The notes: generated from the sequence alone by a model not told the origin. A stretch of 64,000 nt of DNA from an uncultured Gammaproteobacteria bacterium (GCA_947258755.1 CAMYJO010000011.1:1-64000); one strand, 5' to 3'. Positions 9,968 to 21,152 are shown, counted from the stretch's first letter. Numbers and translations are program-made.

Positions 9968-11125
9968 TTGCGTAAGCCAGCCCTGTTAGCTCTTGAAGAT
10001 GGAAGTCTGTTTCACGGGCTTTCTATCGGTATTGATGGCCAGACGACAGGTGAAGTGGTGTTTAACACTGCATTGACAGGCTACCAGGAGATCCTCACCG
10101 ACCCATCTTATTGCAAGCAGATTGTCACCCTGACATACCCGCATATCGGCAATGTCGGCACCAATGATGATGATGAAGAATCATCGCATATTGTCGCCAG
10201 CGGCCTGGTCGTACGCGATGTGCCCTTGCTGGCCAGTAACTGGCGCAGTGAGCGAACACTTGAAGACTATTTGCAGCACAACAAGGTGATCGCCATTTGC
10301 GATATCGATACCCGTCGCCTGACCCGCATCCTGCGTGAAAAGGGTGCCCAGGGTGGTTGCATAGTCGCTGGCGATAACATCGATGCCGAAGCCGCGGTCG
10401 CAGCCGCCAGGCAATTCCCCGGATTGAAGGGCATGGACCTTGCCCAGGAAGTGACGGTGTCGGTGCCCTATGAATGGGCCCAGGGTAGCTGGACACTGGA
10501 TGGTGGCATACCGACAGCGCCGCATCCAATAGATGAGAAGTTACCCTATCGCGTCGTAGCCTACGATTACGGTATTAAGCGTAATATCCTGCGCATGCTG
10601 GTCGACCGCGGATGTCAGGTCACGGTCGTGCCTGCACAAATGCCGGCTGCCGATGTGCTGGCCTTGAATCCGGATGGCATCTTTTTATCCAATGGGCCGG
10701 GAGATCCGGAACCTTGTGACTATGCCATTGAGGCCATCCAAACGCTGACTTCATCCCGTATTCCGATGTTTGGAATTTGTCTGGGGCATCAGTTGCTGTC
10801 ACTGGCGAGTGGCGCAAAGACTGTAAAAATGAAATTCGGCCATCACGGTGCCAACCATCCGGTACAGGAGTTGGACAGTGGTGAGGTCATGATCACCAGT
10901 CAGAACCATGGTTTTGCGGTTGACGAACAGAGTCTGCCCAAGAATCTACAGGCCACGCACCGCTCCTTGTTCGATGGTTCATTGCAAGGCGTACATCGTA
11001 CCGATATTCCGGCCTTCAGCTTTCAGGGGCATCCGGAGGCTAGCCCCGGTCCACATGATGCGGCGCCGTTGTTTGATCACTTTATTGAATTGATAAAAGA
11101 AAAGCGTGGTGAAGTTCAAGGGTGA
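9968..11125 (+). CDS. carA: Carbamoyl-phosphate synthase small subunit
   Basis: 385 residues from a TTG start. The subunit hydrolyses glutamine and passes ammonia to CarB for arginine and pyrimidine synthesis. The start is chosen because GGAGG (9958-9962) lies five bases before TTG 9968 and CarA proteins begin near [13 protein letters not shown]. An in-frame ATG at 9893 would add 25 unusual residues. The class I amidotransferase nucleophile is in [16 protein letters not shown] and the His/Glu partners in [12 protein letters not shown]. It is followed 68 nt later by carB in the standard order. Confidence 0.96.
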   Translation: MRKPALLALEDGSLFHGLSIGIDGQTTGEVVFNTALTGYQEILTDPSYCKQIVTLTYPHIGNVGTNDDDEESSHIVASGLVVRDVPLLASNWRSERTLEDYLQHNKVIAICDIDTRRLTRILREKGAQGGCIVAGDNIDAEAAVAAARQFPGLKGMDLAQEVTVSVPYEWAQGSWTLDGGIPTAPHPIDEKLPYRVVAYDYGIKRNILRMLVDRGCQVTVVPAQMPAADVLALNPDGIFLSNGPGDPEPCDYAIEAIQTLTSSRIPMFGICLGHQLLSLASGAKTVKMKFGHHGANHPVQELDSGEVMITSQNHGFAVDEQSLPKNLQATHRSLFDGSLQGVHRTDIPAFSFQGHPEASPGPHDAAPLFDHFIELIKEKRGEVQG

Positions 11126-11193
11126 CAGGCAATAAGTTTATCCTGTAGCCATACCTATATTGCCAACAAGCATACATTAACTGAATTGGAATT

Positions 11194-14100
11194 ATGCCAA
11201 AAAGAACTGACATACAAAGCATCTTGATTATCGGCGCCGGGCCTATCATCATCGGTCAGGCCTGCGAGTTTGATTACTCCGGTGCGCAGGCGTGCAAGTC
11301 ATTGCGCGAAGAGGGCTATAAGGTCATCCTGGTAAATTCGAATCCGGCAACTATCATGACCGACCCGGAAACCGCCGATGTCGTTTATATCGAACCGATC
11401 AACTGGAAAACTGTCGCCCGTATTATTGAAAAGGAGCGTCCGGATGCATTGTTGCCGACCATGGGTGGGCAAACGGCGCTGAACTGTGCGTTGGACCTGG
11501 ATCGCGAAGGCGTACTGGAGCAATTCAATGTAGAGATGATCGGTGCCGACAAGAACGCAATCGACAAGGCCGAGGACCGCGATCGTTTCCGTCAGGCCAT
11601 GCAAAAGATTGGCCTCGATATGCCGCGTTCATCGATTGCACATAGCATGGAAGAGGCGCATCAGGTGCAGGTGCAGATCGGTTTTCCGACTGTCATCAGG
11701 CCGTCGTTCACAATGGGCGGTAGTGGCGGTGGTATTGCCTATAACCGCGAAGAGTTCGTCGAGATCTGTGAGCGCGGACTGGATCTGTCACCGACCAACG
11801 AACTATTGATTGAAGAATCCATCGTTGGCTGGAAAGAATACGAAATGGAAGTGGTGCGTGATCATAAGGACAATTGCATTATTATTTGTTCGATCGAGAA
11901 TTTTGACCCAATGGGCGTGCACACCGGCGATTCGATTACGGTCGCGCCTGCGCAAACCCTGACCGATAAGGAATACCAGATCATGCGAGACGCCTCATTG
12001 GCTGTGCTCCGTGAGATCGGTGTTGATACCGGTGGTTCCAATGTACAGTTCTCGATCAATCCTGACAATGGACGCATGATCATTATCGAAATGAATCCAC
12101 GTGTGTCGCGCTCGTCGGCGCTGGCATCCAAGGCGACCGGTTTTCCAATCGCCAAGGTGGCGGCCAAGCTGGCGGTTGGCTATACCCTGGATGAATTGCA
12201 AAACGAAATCACTGGCGGGGCAATGCCAGCATCGTTCGAACCGAGTATTGATTATGTGGTCACCAAGGTGCCACGTTTTACCTTTGAAAAATTTCCGCAG
12301 GCAGATGCCAGGCTGACCACACAAATGAAGTCTGTCGGTGAAGTCATGGCCATTGGCCGCACCTTTCAAGAGTCATTGCAAAAGGCTTTACGCGGACTGG
12401 AAGTCGGTGTTGACGGCCTTAATGAAAAGCTCGATCTCAGTGGTGAGGGAGTCGAATCTCACCTGCGTCGAGAATTACAGGTGCCAGGTGCTGAGCGTCT
12501 TTGGTATGTCGCTGATGCAATGCGTTTTGGTATGACATGCGAACAGATTTTTGATCTGTGCAAAATTGATCCATGGTTCCTGGTGCAAATCGAGGAATTG
12601 GTCCTGCTTGAAGATGAGATCCGCCAACAGGGCGAAGCGAGTCTGGAGAAAGATCGCTTATATTACCTTAAACGCAAGGGCTTCTCTGATCGGCGCCTGT
12701 CCAGTCTGCTGGGTAAGAGCGAAGACCAGATTCGCGCGATTCGGCATAAACTCGATATCCATCCGGTCTACAAACGTGTCGATACCTGTGCGGCGGAGTT
12801 TGCCTCGAGTACGGCCTATCAATACTCGACCTATGAAGAGGAATGCGAGGCCGATCCGAGTGCGCGCGACAAGATCGTCGTGCTCGGTGGTGGGCCGAAT
12901 CGTATCGGTCAGGGCATCGAGTTTGATTATTGCTGTGTGCATGCAGCGCTGGCTATGCGTGAAGACGGTTATGAAACCATTATGGTGAACTGTAATCCAG
13001 AGACAGTATCGACGGATTATGACACTTCTGACCGACTCTACTTTGAGCCGTTGACGCTGGAAGATGTACTGGAAATTATTAACAAAGAGAAACCGAAAGG
13101 CGTGATAGTGCAGTATGGCGGGCAGACGCCGTTGAAGCTTGCGCGTGCATTGGAAGCGGCCGGCACACCAATAATTGGTACAACACCGGATTCCATTGAT
13201 CTGGCCGAGGACCGTGAACGCTTCCAGCAAATGGTCAATGACCTGGATCTGTTGCAGCCGCCGAATCGTACCGCGCGTACCGAAGAAGAGGCTATGCAGC
13301 TGGCACGTGAGATTGATTTCCCGCTGGTGGTCCGGCCTTCGTATGTGCTCGGTGGTCGCGCCATGGAAATTGTTTACTCGGAAGAAGATCTTGCCCGTTA
13401 TATGCGCGAGGCCGTGCAGGTCTCGAATGAATCGCCGGTGTTGCTGGATCATTTCCTCGACAATGCTGTCGAGGTTGATGTTGATGCGATCTGCGATGGA
13501 GAAGATGTGTTGATAGGCGGTATTATGGAACACATCGAACAGGCCGGTGTGCATTCGGGCGACTCTGCCTGTTCCTTACCCCCGTATACACTTAGTCCAG
13601 AAGTACAGGATACCTTGCGTCAGCAAATGACTAGCATGGCGCATAGCCTGAAGGTCGTTGGTCTGATGAATGCACAGTTTGCGATCCAGGATGGCAAGGT
13701 CTATATCATCGAGGTCAATCCGCGTGCCTCGCGCACGGTACCGTTTGTATCCAAGGCCATCGGCATTCCGTTGGCGAAGATTGCCGCACGATGCATGGTT
13801 GGTCAAACCCTTAAGCAGCAAGGCGTCACTAAAGAAATCGTTCCGCCTTATTATGCCGTCAAGGAAGCGGTGTTCCCGTTTGTTAAATTCCCGGGCGTGG
13901 ACCCATTATTAGGACCGGAAATGAAATCGACCGGAGAAGTGATGGGTGTAGGGCGTAGCTTTGGTGAGGCCTTCAGTAAGGCCCAGGCAGGCGCTGGTGT
14001 TGATTTGCCGACGCAGGGGCAGGCTTTTGTGAGTGTGCGTGAGCGTGATCGGGACGCGGCCGTTGAGATTGCTAGACAATTACATGATCTGGGTTTTAAA

Positions 14101-14415
14101 CTCAGGGCCACGAGTGGTACGGCGCGTGCATTGGAGGCAGCCGGCATCGAAGTAAGCTCGATTAATAAGGTGGGCGAAGGGCGGCCGCATATTGTCGATG
14201 CAATTAAAAACGATGAGATCAGTCTGATTATCAATACTACAGAAGGTAAGCAAGCCATCGCCGATTCCTTTGCGATTCGGGGCGCTGCTTTGCAACATAA
14301 AGTAGCTTATACAACAACGATTGCTGGTGCGCGGGCGACTTGCCTGGCATTACAGCAGATGGATAATGAAAATGTGCATGTGCTACAGGACTTGCATAAG
14401 GAGGTTCTTTCATGA
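11194..14415 (+). CDS. carB: Carbamoyl-phosphate synthase large subunit
   Basis: 1073 residues, standard length. The two homologous ATP-grasp halves are visible: the first opens [20 protein letters not shown], the second [20 protein letters not shown]. Ligand motifs [18 protein letters not shown] and [18 protein letters not shown] lie in the two halves. The C-terminal allosteric MGS-like domain contains [15 protein letters not shown]. CarB makes carbamoyl phosphate from bicarbonate, ammonia and two ATP. Its stop overlaps the greA start (ATGA, 14412-14415), implying translational coupling. Confidence 0.99.
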   Translation: MPKRTDIQSILIIGAGPIIIGQACEFDYSGAQACKSLREEGYKVILVNSNPATIMTDPETADVVYIEPINWKTVARIIEKERPDALLPTMGGQTALNCALDLDREGVLEQFNVEMIGADKNAIDKAEDRDRFRQAMQKIGLDMPRSSIAHSMEEAHQVQVQIGFPTVIRPSFTMGGSGGGIAYNREEFVEICERGLDLSPTNELLIEESIVGWKEYEMEVVRDHKDNCIIICSIENFDPMGVHTGDSITVAPAQTLTDKEYQIMRDASLAVLREIGVDTGGSNVQFSINPDNGRMIIIEMNPRVSRSSALASKATGFPIAKVAAKLAVGYTLDELQNEITGGAMPASFEPSIDYVVTKVPRFTFEKFPQADARLTTQMKSVGEVMAIGRTFQESLQKALRGLEVGVDGLNEKLDLSGEGVESHLRRELQVPGAERLWYVADAMRFGMTCEQIFDLCKIDPWFLVQIEELVLLEDEIRQQGEASLEKDRLYYLKRKGFSDRRLSSLLGKSEDQIRAIRHKLDIHPVYKRVDTCAAEFASSTAYQYSTYEEECEADPSARDKIVVLGGGPNRIGQGIEFDYCCVHAALAMREDGYETIMVNCNPETVSTDYDTSDRLYFEPLTLEDVLEIINKEKPKGVIVQYGGQTPLKLARALEAAGTPIIGTTPDSIDLAEDRERFQQMVNDLDLLQPPNRTARTEEEAMQLAREIDFPLVVRPSYVLGGRAMEIVYSEEDLARYMREAVQVSNESPVLLDHFLDNAVEVDVDAICDGEDVLIGGIMEHIEQAGVHSGDSACSLPPYTLSPEVQDTLRQQMTSMAHSLKVVGLMNAQFAIQDGKVYIIEVNPRASRTVPFVSKAIGIPLAKIAARCMVGQTLKQQGVTKEIVPPYYAVKEAVFPFVKFPGVDPLLGPEMKSTGEVMGVGRSFGEAFSKAQAGAGVDLPTQGQAFVSVRERDRDAAVEIARQLHDLGFKLRATSGTARALEAAGIEVSSINKVGEGRPHIVDAIKNDEISLIINTTEGKQAIADSFAIRGAALQHKVAYTTTIAGARATCLALQQMDNENVHVLQDLHKEVLS

Positions 14416-14888
14416 GCAAGGTGCCATTAACCAAGCAGGGCGCAGATGTGATGCGCGAAGAATTGAGGAAACTCAAGAACGAAGACAGGCCACGTGTTAT
14501 CGCCGCGATAGCCGAGGCCAGAGAGCATGGTGATCTAAAAGAGAATGCCGAATACCATGCTGCTCGCGAAGAGCAGGGTTTTATCGAGGCCCGTATCAAG
14601 GACTTTGATAGCAAGCTCTCGAATGCGCAAATTATAGACATCTCGCAGATACCGCATTCCGGCAAGGTTATTTTTGGCGTTACAGTTTTGTTATCGGATG
14701 AAGATACCGGTGAGGAACTGAGCTACATGATTGTTGGTGAGGATGAAGCCGATATCAAGCAAGGTAAGATTTCAGTCAATTCGCCGATTGCGCGTGCCTT
14801 GATCGGTAAAATGGAAGGGGATGTTACGACTGTGAGGACGCCTGGTGGCGACAGAGAGCTGGAAATTGTTGAGGTTCGCCACGTTTAG
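14412..14888 (+). CDS. greA: Transcription elongation factor GreA
   Basis: 158 residues. GreA inserts its coiled coil into the RNA polymerase secondary channel and triggers cleavage of backtracked RNA. The N-terminal coiled coil shows [21 protein letters not shown], with the acidic tip residues typical of GreA. The FKBP-like C-terminal domain ends in [20 protein letters not shown]. The start overlaps the carB stop and is preceded by AAGGAGG at about 14398, a strong ribosome site. The arrangement carAB-greA is common in Gammaproteobacteria. Confidence 0.98.
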   Translation: MSKVPLTKQGADVMREELRKLKNEDRPRVIAAIAEAREHGDLKENAEYHAAREEQGFIEARIKDFDSKLSNAQIIDISQIPHSGKVIFGVTVLLSDEDTGEELSYMIVGEDEADIKQGKISVNSPIARALIGKMEGDVTTVRTPGGDRELEIVEVRHV

Positions 14889-14897
14889 GATGCCGGC

Positions 14898-15347
14898 TTG
14901 AACCGCGACTACCTGGCAGTGGGCGAAAAAATACTGCTGACTCTCTGGGTTGGCAGTATGTGGTTTGCCGGGTATGTTGTTGCCCCGGTTTTATTTCAGA
15001 GTCTGGATCGAGCCGCAGCCGGCATGCTGGCCGGGCAGATCTTCACGGTCAGTGCCTATATCGGCCTGGTCTGTGCTGTGTTTCTTATTCTTGGTCAATT
15101 GTTTTCCGCTCGGCGTGGTTTTCGTTTGTGGATTTTGTTGGTCATGCTGTGCGTTATACTGGTAGGGCAGTTTGTATTGTCACCGATGATGCAGGAACTG
15201 AAACAGATGGGTATTGCTGTCGGTAGCGAAGGCGCTGCTGAATTTGGCCGATTACACGGCCTGTCTTCAATTCTTTATTTGTTGAACAGTATATTGGGTT
15301 TGGTGCTGGTGGTCGTCGGTATCCGACCGGTACAGGCTACGGCGTAG
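14898..15347 (+). CDS. DUF4149 family membrane protein
   Basis: 149 residues with four hydrophobic segments, roughly residues 12-32, 44-66, 73-92 and 124-145, and no known activity. The conserved opening (LLTLWVGSMWFAGYVVAPVLF) and position after greA match the DUF4149 family common in Beta- and Gammaproteobacteria. The start is TTG at 14898 with no clear ribosome site; the only nearby ATG (14890) is followed at once by a stop in its frame. It converges with yhbY, leaving only 11 nt between them. Confidence 0.8.
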   Translation: MNRDYLAVGEKILLTLWVGSMWFAGYVVAPVLFQSLDRAAAGMLAGQIFTVSAYIGLVCAVFLILGQLFSARRGFRLWILLVMLCVILVGQFVLSPMMQELKQMGIAVGSEGAAEFGRLHGLSSILYLLNSILGLVLVVVGIRPVQATA

Positions 15348-15358
15348 CCAAAAGCGGA

Positions 15359-15646
15359 TTAGGGCAGTTGTATACGTGGCTTTTTAGCGGGACGATACAT
15401 GATTACAATATGGCCAATCAACTGAATCAATGTTGCGTTCATGTCCGCGCAAACCTTGGCGGCGATGGTTTTCAATTCGTCACGATCAACGCCGCTGACA
15501 CGGACCTTGATCAGCTCATGGGCAGACAGGGCAATGTCAATTTCACGTAATACGCCCGCGGACATACCGGCATTGCCGGCAGTGACAACGGGTTTGAGGT
15601 GATGTGCGCTAGCACGTAGGAATTTTTTCTGTTTATCGGTAATCAT
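15359..15646 (-). CDS. yhbY: Ribosome-associated RNA-binding protein YhbY (CRM domain)
   Basis: 95 residues forming a single CRM domain: [20 protein letters not shown], then the AGNAGMSAGVLREIDIALSAHELIKVRV core with its small GxxG-like loop. E. coli YhbY binds pre-50S particles (family knowledge). ATG at 15644-15646 is preferred over a start 18 codons upstream because family members start MxLTxKQ. It is divergent from rlmE, and its ATG overlaps base for base with the ATG of the small plus-strand gene starting at 15645. Confidence 0.95.
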   Translation of the reverse strand: MITDKQKKFLRASAHHLKPVVTAGNAGMSAGVLREIDIALSAHELIKVRVSGVDRDELKTIAAKVCADMNATLIQLIGHIVIMYRPAKKPRIQLP

Positions 15647-15935
15647 GAATATCAGCAACCATAAGGACAGCAATAAAGGCGACGCAAGTGTACCACGCAA
15701 GCGCGGTCATTTGACAGTTGCGCCGAGCCCGTTGAATGGCGTCAAGCTTGATCTGGCTATCATCATCGTCCTGGCGCTTATTATTATAGTCATGGTGTCC
15801 AGTCTTATAGATAGTCAGTTGCAGCAGTTTATCTGGCTTGGGGCATATGGGGTTTTATCGATGCTATGGTTAGTGTGGCGGGTGCGCCGGGTCGTGCAAT
15901 CCTGTCAACGTACACAGGACGCAGATGAAACGTAG
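15645..15935 (+). CDS. Small membrane protein upstream of rlmE
   Basis: 96 residues, not recognised. A polar, basic N-terminus (residues 1-35) is followed by two hydrophobic segments at about 37-56 and 63-79, then a basic [13 protein letters not shown] tail; it is probably an inner-membrane protein with two spans. It overlaps the rlmE start by 11 nt in a different frame, so it would be cotranslated. Its ATG overlaps the yhbY ATG on the other strand (a shared CATG). The hydrophobic pattern and overlap support coding, but no homologue is recalled. Confidence 0.6.
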   Translation: MNISNHKDSNKGDASVPRKRGHLTVAPSPLNGVKLDLAIIIVLALIIIVMVSSLIDSQLQQFIWLGAYGVLSMLWLVWRVRRVVQSCQRTQDADET

Positions 15936-16545
15936 CAAGAGCAGTCAGCGCTGGATGAAGGAGCATTTTGACGATGAGTATGTGCGTCGCGCGCAGAAAA
16001 TGGGTTACCGCTCACGCGCCGTGTTCAAACTGGAAGAAATCCAGCAAAAAGACCAGCTGATCAAGCCGGGCATGGTTGTGGTTGATCTCGGTGCCGCCCC
16101 CGGTGGTTGGTGCCAATATGCGCAAAAACTAATCGGTAAGCAGGGCCGTATCATTGGTCTGGATATCCTGCCGATCGAAGCACTCGATGGTGTTGAGCTG
16201 ATCCAGGGTGATTTCCGTGAACAGGTAGTGCTGGACCAGCTGCTGCAAAGTCTCGATGGTCAGCCGGTAGACCTTGTAATTTCGGATATGGCCCCCAATA
16301 TAAGTGGACAGAGTGCCGTCGATCAGCCGCGCGCCATGTATCTGTGTGAATTGGCGCTGGATTTTGCCCAACAAGTATTGAAGCAGAATGGTGATTTATT
16401 GATCAAGGCCTTTCAGGGTGAGGGATATCCGCAGTTGGAAAAAAGTCTGCGTGCTCACTTCAACAAGATAATTGTAAGGAAACCAAAGGCTTCTCGCCCA
16501 CGTAGCAGGGAAGTTTATATTCTAGCCAGAGGCTATAATTTGTAG
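15925..16545 (+). CDS. rlmE: 23S rRNA (uridine-2'-O-)-methyltransferase RlmE
   Basis: 206 residues. This SAM-dependent enzyme methylates U2552 of 23S rRNA and is heat-shock linked in E. coli (FtsJ/RrmJ). The SAM site is [16 protein letters not shown]. The catalytic K-D-K-E tetrad is visible as K in [11 protein letters not shown] in [13 protein letters not shown] in [12 protein letters not shown] and E in [10 protein letters not shown]. It is divergent from yhbY and followed 62 nt later by ftsH, the conserved order. Confidence 0.98.
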   Translation: MKRSKSSQRWMKEHFDDEYVRRAQKMGYRSRAVFKLEEIQQKDQLIKPGMVVVDLGAAPGGWCQYAQKLIGKQGRIIGLDILPIEALDGVELIQGDFREQVVLDQLLQSLDGQPVDLVISDMAPNISGQSAVDQPRAMYLCELALDFAQQVLKQNGDLLIKAFQGEGYPQLEKSLRAHFNKIIVRKPKASRPRSREVYILARGYNL

Positions 16546-16607
16546 TATGTTTGCACTAGATAAGTGTATGAATGGCAAGCATTCTGTATTGATTTGAGGA
16601 TTGAATT

Positions 16608-18539
16608 TTGAGTGACATGGCAAAAAACATTATTCTTTGGGTGGTTATAGCGATCATCCTGATGTCTGTGTTTAATCAGTTTGGACCGACGACCGGTAAT
16701 TTTCAGAAACCGACGTATTCGCAGTTTCTAGAACAGGTCCGTGCTGCTCAGGTCAGAAAGGTGTTGGTGACAGGACGTACGATCAAGGGTGAGTTCAGCA
16801 ACGGGCAGCCATTTGTGACCTATTATCCTGCCGGCGATGAAAAAGGCCTGTACAAGGACTTGATCGAACACAAGGTCAATGTCGAGGCCAGCCCACCGGA
16901 ACGTCCTTCTATCTGGCAAACCATTTTTATCTCCTGGTTCCCTATGTTGCTGTTGATTGGTGTGTGGATTTTCTTCATGCGCCAGATGCAGGGCGGCGGC
17001 GGTGGCCGTGGCGCGATGTCATTCGGTAAGAGCAAGGCCAGGATGCTGGGCGAAGACCAGATCAAGATCAATTTCAGTGACGTCGCCGGTGTCGAGGAAG
17101 CCAAGGAAGAGGTCGCCGAACTGGTCGAATTCCTGCGTGACCCTGGCAAGTTCCAGAAACTAGGTGGCAAGATTCCGCGTGGCGTATTGATGGTCGGCTC
17201 ACCGGGTACCGGTAAGACTTTATTGGCGCGCGCTATTGCCGGTGAGGCCAAAGTACCATTCTTCACGATCTCGGGTTCGGACTTTGTTGAAATGTTTGTC
17301 GGTGTCGGTGCATCACGCGTACGCGACATGTTTGAACAGGCCAAGAAGCATGCTCCCTGCATTATCTTCATCGATGAGATTGATGCCGTCGGTCGCCATC
17401 GTGGTGCCGGTCTCGGTGGTGGGCATGATGAGCGTGAGCAGACCTTGAATCAGTTATTGGTCGAGATGGATGGTTTTGAAGGTAACGAGGGCGTTATTGT
17501 TATTGCCGCCACAAACCGACCCGATGTACTCGACCCTGCGTTGTTACGACCTGGTCGTTTTGACCGGCAGGTGGTTGTACCGTTGCCGGATGTCAGGGGT
17601 CGTGAGCAAATCCTGAAGGTGCATATGCGCAAGGTTCCGCTCGACGATGATGTTAAGCCTGCCTTGATCGCACGTGGCACACCTGGTTTTTCCGGTGCCG
17701 ACCTGGCCAATCTGGTTAACGAGGCAGCCTTGTTTGCAGCACGTGCCAACAAACGCCTGGTCGATCACAATGACTTCGAGGCTGCAAAGGACAAGATCAT
17801 GATGGGCGCCGAGCGCAAGTCTATGGTCATGAGTGAGGACGAAAAGAAACTGACCGCCTATCACGAAGCGGGTCATGCCATCGTTGGTTTGAACCTGCCT
17901 TCACATGACCCTGTGTACAAGGTCACGATTATTCCGCGCGGCCGCGCCTTGGGTGTGACTATGTTTCTGCCCGAAGAAGACCGTTACAGTTATAGTAAGC
18001 AACGTTTGAACAGTCAGATATCGAGCCTGTTCGGTGGACGTATTGCCGAGGAAATTATTTTTGGTGATGACTTAGTTACCACCGGTGCGCAAAACGATAT
18101 CCAACGGGCGACAGAAATCGCGCGCAGCATGGTAACCAAGTGGGGTCTGTCAGACAAGCTGGGGCCATTGGCCTACGGTGAGGAAGATGGTGAAGTATTC
18201 CTGGGTCATTCAGTAACACAGCACAAGAATATTTCCGATGGCACTGCGCATGATATCGATGAGGAAGTGCGTAGTATCATTAATAGTAACTATCAGCGTT
18301 CAGAAAAAATACTGAACGATAATATGGATATTCTGCATGCAATGGCCGATGCCTTGATGAAATTCGAAACCATCGATCAGGATCAGATCAGTGATCTGAT
18401 GAATCGTAAGCCACCACGTCCGCCTGAGGACTGGGAAGAACCAGATCAACCCGCCAGTGGTGATACCCAGGCGGATGACAAAGCAAAAGCTAGCGTCGAT
18501 AAGGGTTCATCCATCGGTGGTGCGGCGAACGAGCATTAA
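16608..18539 (+). CDS. ftsH: ATP-dependent zinc metalloprotease FtsH
   Basis: 643 residues. FtsH is a membrane-anchored AAA protease that degrades sigma-32, LpxC and misfolded membrane proteins. Two N-terminal transmembrane segments (about 6-24 and 104-126) flank a periplasmic domain. Walker A reads GSPGTGKT (197-204), with Ser where most have Pro. The second region of homology is in [20 protein letters not shown] and the zinc site is HEAGH (419-423). The start is TTG at 16608 because GAGGA (16596-16600) is spaced seven bases from it; the ATG three codons later would be 16 bases away. A strong terminator follows. Confidence 0.98.
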   Translation: MSDMAKNIILWVVIAIILMSVFNQFGPTTGNFQKPTYSQFLEQVRAAQVRKVLVTGRTIKGEFSNGQPFVTYYPAGDEKGLYKDLIEHKVNVEASPPERPSIWQTIFISWFPMLLLIGVWIFFMRQMQGGGGGRGAMSFGKSKARMLGEDQIKINFSDVAGVEEAKEEVAELVEFLRDPGKFQKLGGKIPRGVLMVGSPGTGKTLLARAIAGEAKVPFFTISGSDFVEMFVGVGASRVRDMFEQAKKHAPCIIFIDEIDAVGRHRGAGLGGGHDEREQTLNQLLVEMDGFEGNEGVIVIAATNRPDVLDPALLRPGRFDRQVVVPLPDVRGREQILKVHMRKVPLDDDVKPALIARGTPGFSGADLANLVNEAALFAARANKRLVDHNDFEAAKDKIMMGAERKSMVMSEDEKKLTAYHEAGHAIVGLNLPSHDPVYKVTIIPRGRALGVTMFLPEEDRYSYSKQRLNSQISSLFGGRIAEEIIFGDDLVTTGAQNDIQRATEIARSMVTKWGLSDKLGPLAYGEEDGEVFLGHSVTQHKNISDGTAHDIDEEVRSIINSNYQRSEKILNDNMDILHAMADALMKFETIDQDQISDLMNRKPPRPPEDWEEPDQPASGDTQADDKAKASVDKGSSIGGAANEH

Positions 18540-18556
18540 GCATTAACAGCATGGCT

Positions 18557-18589
18557 AAAGGCCGGTGGGAAACTACCGGCCTTTTTTTT
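18557..18589 (+). terminator. Intrinsic terminator of the rlmE-ftsH unit
   Basis: AAAGGCCGGT (18557-18566) pairs with ACCGGCCTTT (18575-18584) around an 8-nt loop and runs into eight T (18582-18589). Classical rho-independent structure 18 nt after the ftsH stop. Confidence 0.93.
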
Positions 18590-18693
18590 GCACACGGATG
18601 TGCTTATTGCGCGTGAGCACATGGACGTGCGTAGCGCTTTTGCACATGGATGTGCTTATGGCTCGAGAGCACATGGACGTGCGAAGAGCCTTT
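18590..18693. repeat. Two tandem 52-bp repeats
   Basis: Units start with GCACACGGATGTGC at 18590 and GCACATGGATGTGC at 18642, and a third GCAC begins at 18694. Each unit contains two near-palindromes, GCACAyGGATGTGC and GCACATGGACGTGC. The gap to folP (282 nt) holds this, the G/C palindrome at 18700 and no convincing gene. Confidence 0.8.
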
Positions 18694-18699
18694 GCACTT

Positions 18700-18720
18700 C
18701 CCCCTCCTCCAAGGAGGGGG
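18700..18720. repeat. Palindrome CCCCCTCCT-AGGAGGGGG
   Basis: CCCCCTCCT (18700-18708) and AGGAGGGGG (18712-18720) form a 9-bp stem with a 3-nt loop. Such CCTCC/GGAGG palindromes are scattered in many proteobacterial intergenic regions (general knowledge). No T-run, so not a terminator. Confidence 0.6.
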
Positions 18721-18871
18721 CTAGGGGGTGGTGATATAATGCATTTATACGATAATACATTTATCACCACTTCAGCCTCTAGGCTTTGGTTTCAATCGTC
18801 AACGTAAAGACTCCTTTCAGGCCTTATTGGTGAGGGAGAGGTTGTTAACACTACAGTAGTAACAAAATTTT

Positions 18872-19708
18872 ATGAACAGTCTCGATTGCGCCGGAACCAT
18901 TGTCGATCTGAGTATGCCCAAAGTGATGGGTATACTGAATGTCACGCCCGATTCTTTTTCCGATGGCGGTCGCTACAGTAAGCTGGATGCTGCCATCGCG
19001 CAGGCCGAGAAAATGGTCAGTCAGGGCGCCAGTTTTATCGACATTGGTGGCGAATCTACGCGCCCGGGTGCCGCTGACGTGGATCTGGATGAAGAGACGC
19101 GTCGTGTGCTACCGGTGATTGAGGCCCTGTGCAAGCGTAACCTTCAGGCCGTGATTTCGGTCGATACCAGTAAACCAAAATTGATGCAGCGAGCAGTCGA
19201 GGCGGGTGCCGGGTTGATCAATGACGTCTGCGCATTGACTGCGCCAACTGCCATTGACGTTGTGGCCGGATTGCAGGTGCCTGTCTGTCTGATGCATATG
19301 CAGGGCCAACCGCGTACCATGCAGACTGAGCCGCAATATGAGAATGTGGTGAGCGAAGTGTCTCGCTACTTATCTGATCGCGTCGATGCCTGTGAACAAG
19401 CAGGCATCAGTAGGGAACGACTACTCATCGATCCAGGTTTTGGTTTTGGGAAAACGGTCGAACATAATATGAGTTTGCTAAAACATTTGCCGGATTTCAC
19501 GGACATGGGCCTGCCTGTTTTGGTCGGTTTATCGCGCAAGAGTATGATGGCTTCGATCCTGGATAAGGCAGTCGATGACAGACTGTCTGGCAGTATTGCC
19601 GCGGCCTGTTTTGCGCTGATGGGTGGGGCTGCGATCATCAGGGCCCATGATGTTGATGAAAGCATGGATGCGATCAGGATGTATGCGGCGATGCGCAATG
19701 CGGATTGA
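18872..19708 (+). CDS. folP: Dihydropteroate synthase
   Basis: 278 residues. FolP joins p-aminobenzoate to the pterin in folate synthesis and is the sulfonamide target. Seen: the pterin-site motif VMGILNVTPDSFSDGGRY, then IDIGGESTRPGA, LINDVCALT, LLIDPGFGFGKTVEHN and LVGLSRKSMM, all FolP landmarks in order. The ATG at 18872 lies in an A/T-rich stretch with no clear Shine-Dalgarno. It stands after the ftsH terminator and before glmM, the standard ftsH-folP-glmM order, and probably has its own promoter in the repeat-rich gap. Confidence 0.98.
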   Translation: MNSLDCAGTIVDLSMPKVMGILNVTPDSFSDGGRYSKLDAAIAQAEKMVSQGASFIDIGGESTRPGAADVDLDEETRRVLPVIEALCKRNLQAVISVDTSKPKLMQRAVEAGAGLINDVCALTAPTAIDVVAGLQVPVCLMHMQGQPRTMQTEPQYENVVSEVSRYLSDRVDACEQAGISRERLLIDPGFGFGKTVEHNMSLLKHLPDFTDMGLPVLVGLSRKSMMASILDKAVDDRLSGSIAAACFALMGGAAIIRAHDVDESMDAIRMYAAMRNAD

Positions 19709-19789
19709 TGCCCATCATTTGCTGCAACGGTAATATATAATCATGCATGAAAGAAGTGGTCGTCAAGACAAATGGAGAATGTAGTAAAC

Positions 19790-21133
19790 ATGAAAAGAAA
19801 GTATTTTGGAACCGATGGTATTCGCGGCAAAGTCGGTGAGCATCCGATTACGCCGGACTTCATTATGAAACTCGGCTGGGCCGTCGGTAAAGTATTGTGT
19901 AAAGAAGGCCGCGGTAAAGTCATAATCGGCAAGGATACTCGTATATCCGGCTATATGTTTGAATCGGCATTAGAAGCAGGGCTGTCGGCCGCCGGTGTGG
20001 ATATCCTGTTACTGGGTCCGATACCGACCCCGGCTATTGCCTATCTGACCCGTACCCTGCATGCGGATGCCGGTATTGTTATTAGCGCGTCACATAATCC
20101 TTATTTTGACAACGGTATCAAATTCTTTTCAGCCAATGGCACCAAGTTGCCTGATCAGGTGGAGTTGCAAATAGAAGCCATGCTGGAAGAACCAATGACG
20201 ACGGTATCATCCGACAAGTTAGGCAAGGCGGAGCGTATGGAAGATGCCCGCGGTCGTTATATCGAATTTTGTAAAAGCACGATCGCCTCCGATATCAACT
20301 TAAAGGGTATCAAGGTGGTCGTGGACTGCGCTAACGGCGCTACCTATCAGGTCGCACCGGTCGTGTTTAGTGAGATCGGTGCTGATGTGATCAGCTTGGG
20401 TAATCAACCCGATGGTCTGAACATCAATCAGGATGTTGGTTCAACAAAACCCGAGTCTATGCGCGAGACCGTGTTACGAGAAGGTGCCCAGGTGGGTATC
20501 GGCCTGGATGGTGATGGTGATCGATTGATCATGGTCGATGAAATGGGCGAGATTGTTGATGGAGACGAGATCCTGTTTATTATCGCCATGGACCGTCACC
20601 AGCACGATGTCTACCGGGGAGGGGTCGTTGGCACGCAAATGACCAATCTGGGTATGGAAATCGCTCTACGTGATGAAAATATCACATTGCACCGCAGTCA
20701 GGTCGGCGACCGCTATGTACTGGAAATGATGCAAGCCACTGATTCTTTGATTGGTGGTGAAGGTTCCGGGCATATTATCTGCCTGGATTGCCTGAGCACG
20801 GGTGACGGCATTGTCGCTGCATTGCAGGTGTTGGCGGCCATGAAGCGTAGCGGTAAGGGCTTGCATGCACTAAAATCGAGCATGCGCAAATTTCCGCAGA
20901 GCCTGGTCAATGTGACTCTGTCGCGCCGCATCGATCCGGATGGTGATGATAAAATCAACAATGCAATCAAGCAAGTAGAGGACGAGTTGGGCGATGATGG
21001 GCGGGTATTATTGCGCCTTTCCGGGACCGAGCCCCTGGTGCGAGTCATGGTCGAGGGACGCGATCATGATCAGGTCAGCATGCTCGCCCGGCAATTGGCC
21101 CAGGTGGTTGAGGACGCGGTCTCCGGGGAATGA
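19790..21133 (+). CDS. glmM: Phosphoglucosamine mutase
   Basis: 447 residues. It converts glucosamine-6-phosphate to glucosamine-1-phosphate for UDP-GlcNAc, feeding peptidoglycan and LPS. The phosphoserine loop is in [14 protein letters not shown], the metal loop is [14 protein letters not shown], the sugar loop GEGSGHI and the phosphate loop [12 protein letters not shown]. The start is taken at the ATG of [13 protein letters not shown], the conserved family start, with GGAGA (19774-19778) upstream; a start six codons earlier is in frame but unlikely. Confidence 0.98.
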   Translation: MKRKYFGTDGIRGKVGEHPITPDFIMKLGWAVGKVLCKEGRGKVIIGKDTRISGYMFESALEAGLSAAGVDILLLGPIPTPAIAYLTRTLHADAGIVISASHNPYFDNGIKFFSANGTKLPDQVELQIEAMLEEPMTTVSSDKLGKAERMEDARGRYIEFCKSTIASDINLKGIKVVVDCANGATYQVAPVVFSEIGADVISLGNQPDGLNINQDVGSTKPESMRETVLREGAQVGIGLDGDGDRLIMVDEMGEIVDGDEILFIIAMDRHQHDVYRGGVVGTQMTNLGMEIALRDENITLHRSQVGDRYVLEMMQATDSLIGGEGSGHIICLDCLSTGDGIVAALQVLAAMKRSGKGLHALKSSMRKFPQSLVNVTLSRRIDPDGDDKINNAIKQVEDELGDDGRVLLRLSGTEPLVRVMVEGRDHDQVSMLARQLAQVVEDAVSGE

Positions 21134-21152
21134 CTCAGGGATTCAGGATGGG

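Noticed and set aside
12658-13554. 298-codon minus-strand frame inside carB
   Set aside because: Fully antisense to a highly conserved gene; the translation has no recognisable domain and arises from codon bias.
18590-18693. 52-bp repeats as a CRISPR
   Set aside because: Whole units are repeated without unique spacers.
18565-18807. 80-codon plus-strand frame with HMDV and PPPPRRG stretches
   Set aside because: It is a translation of the 52-bp tandem repeats and the C/G palindrome, and begins within the ftsH terminator.
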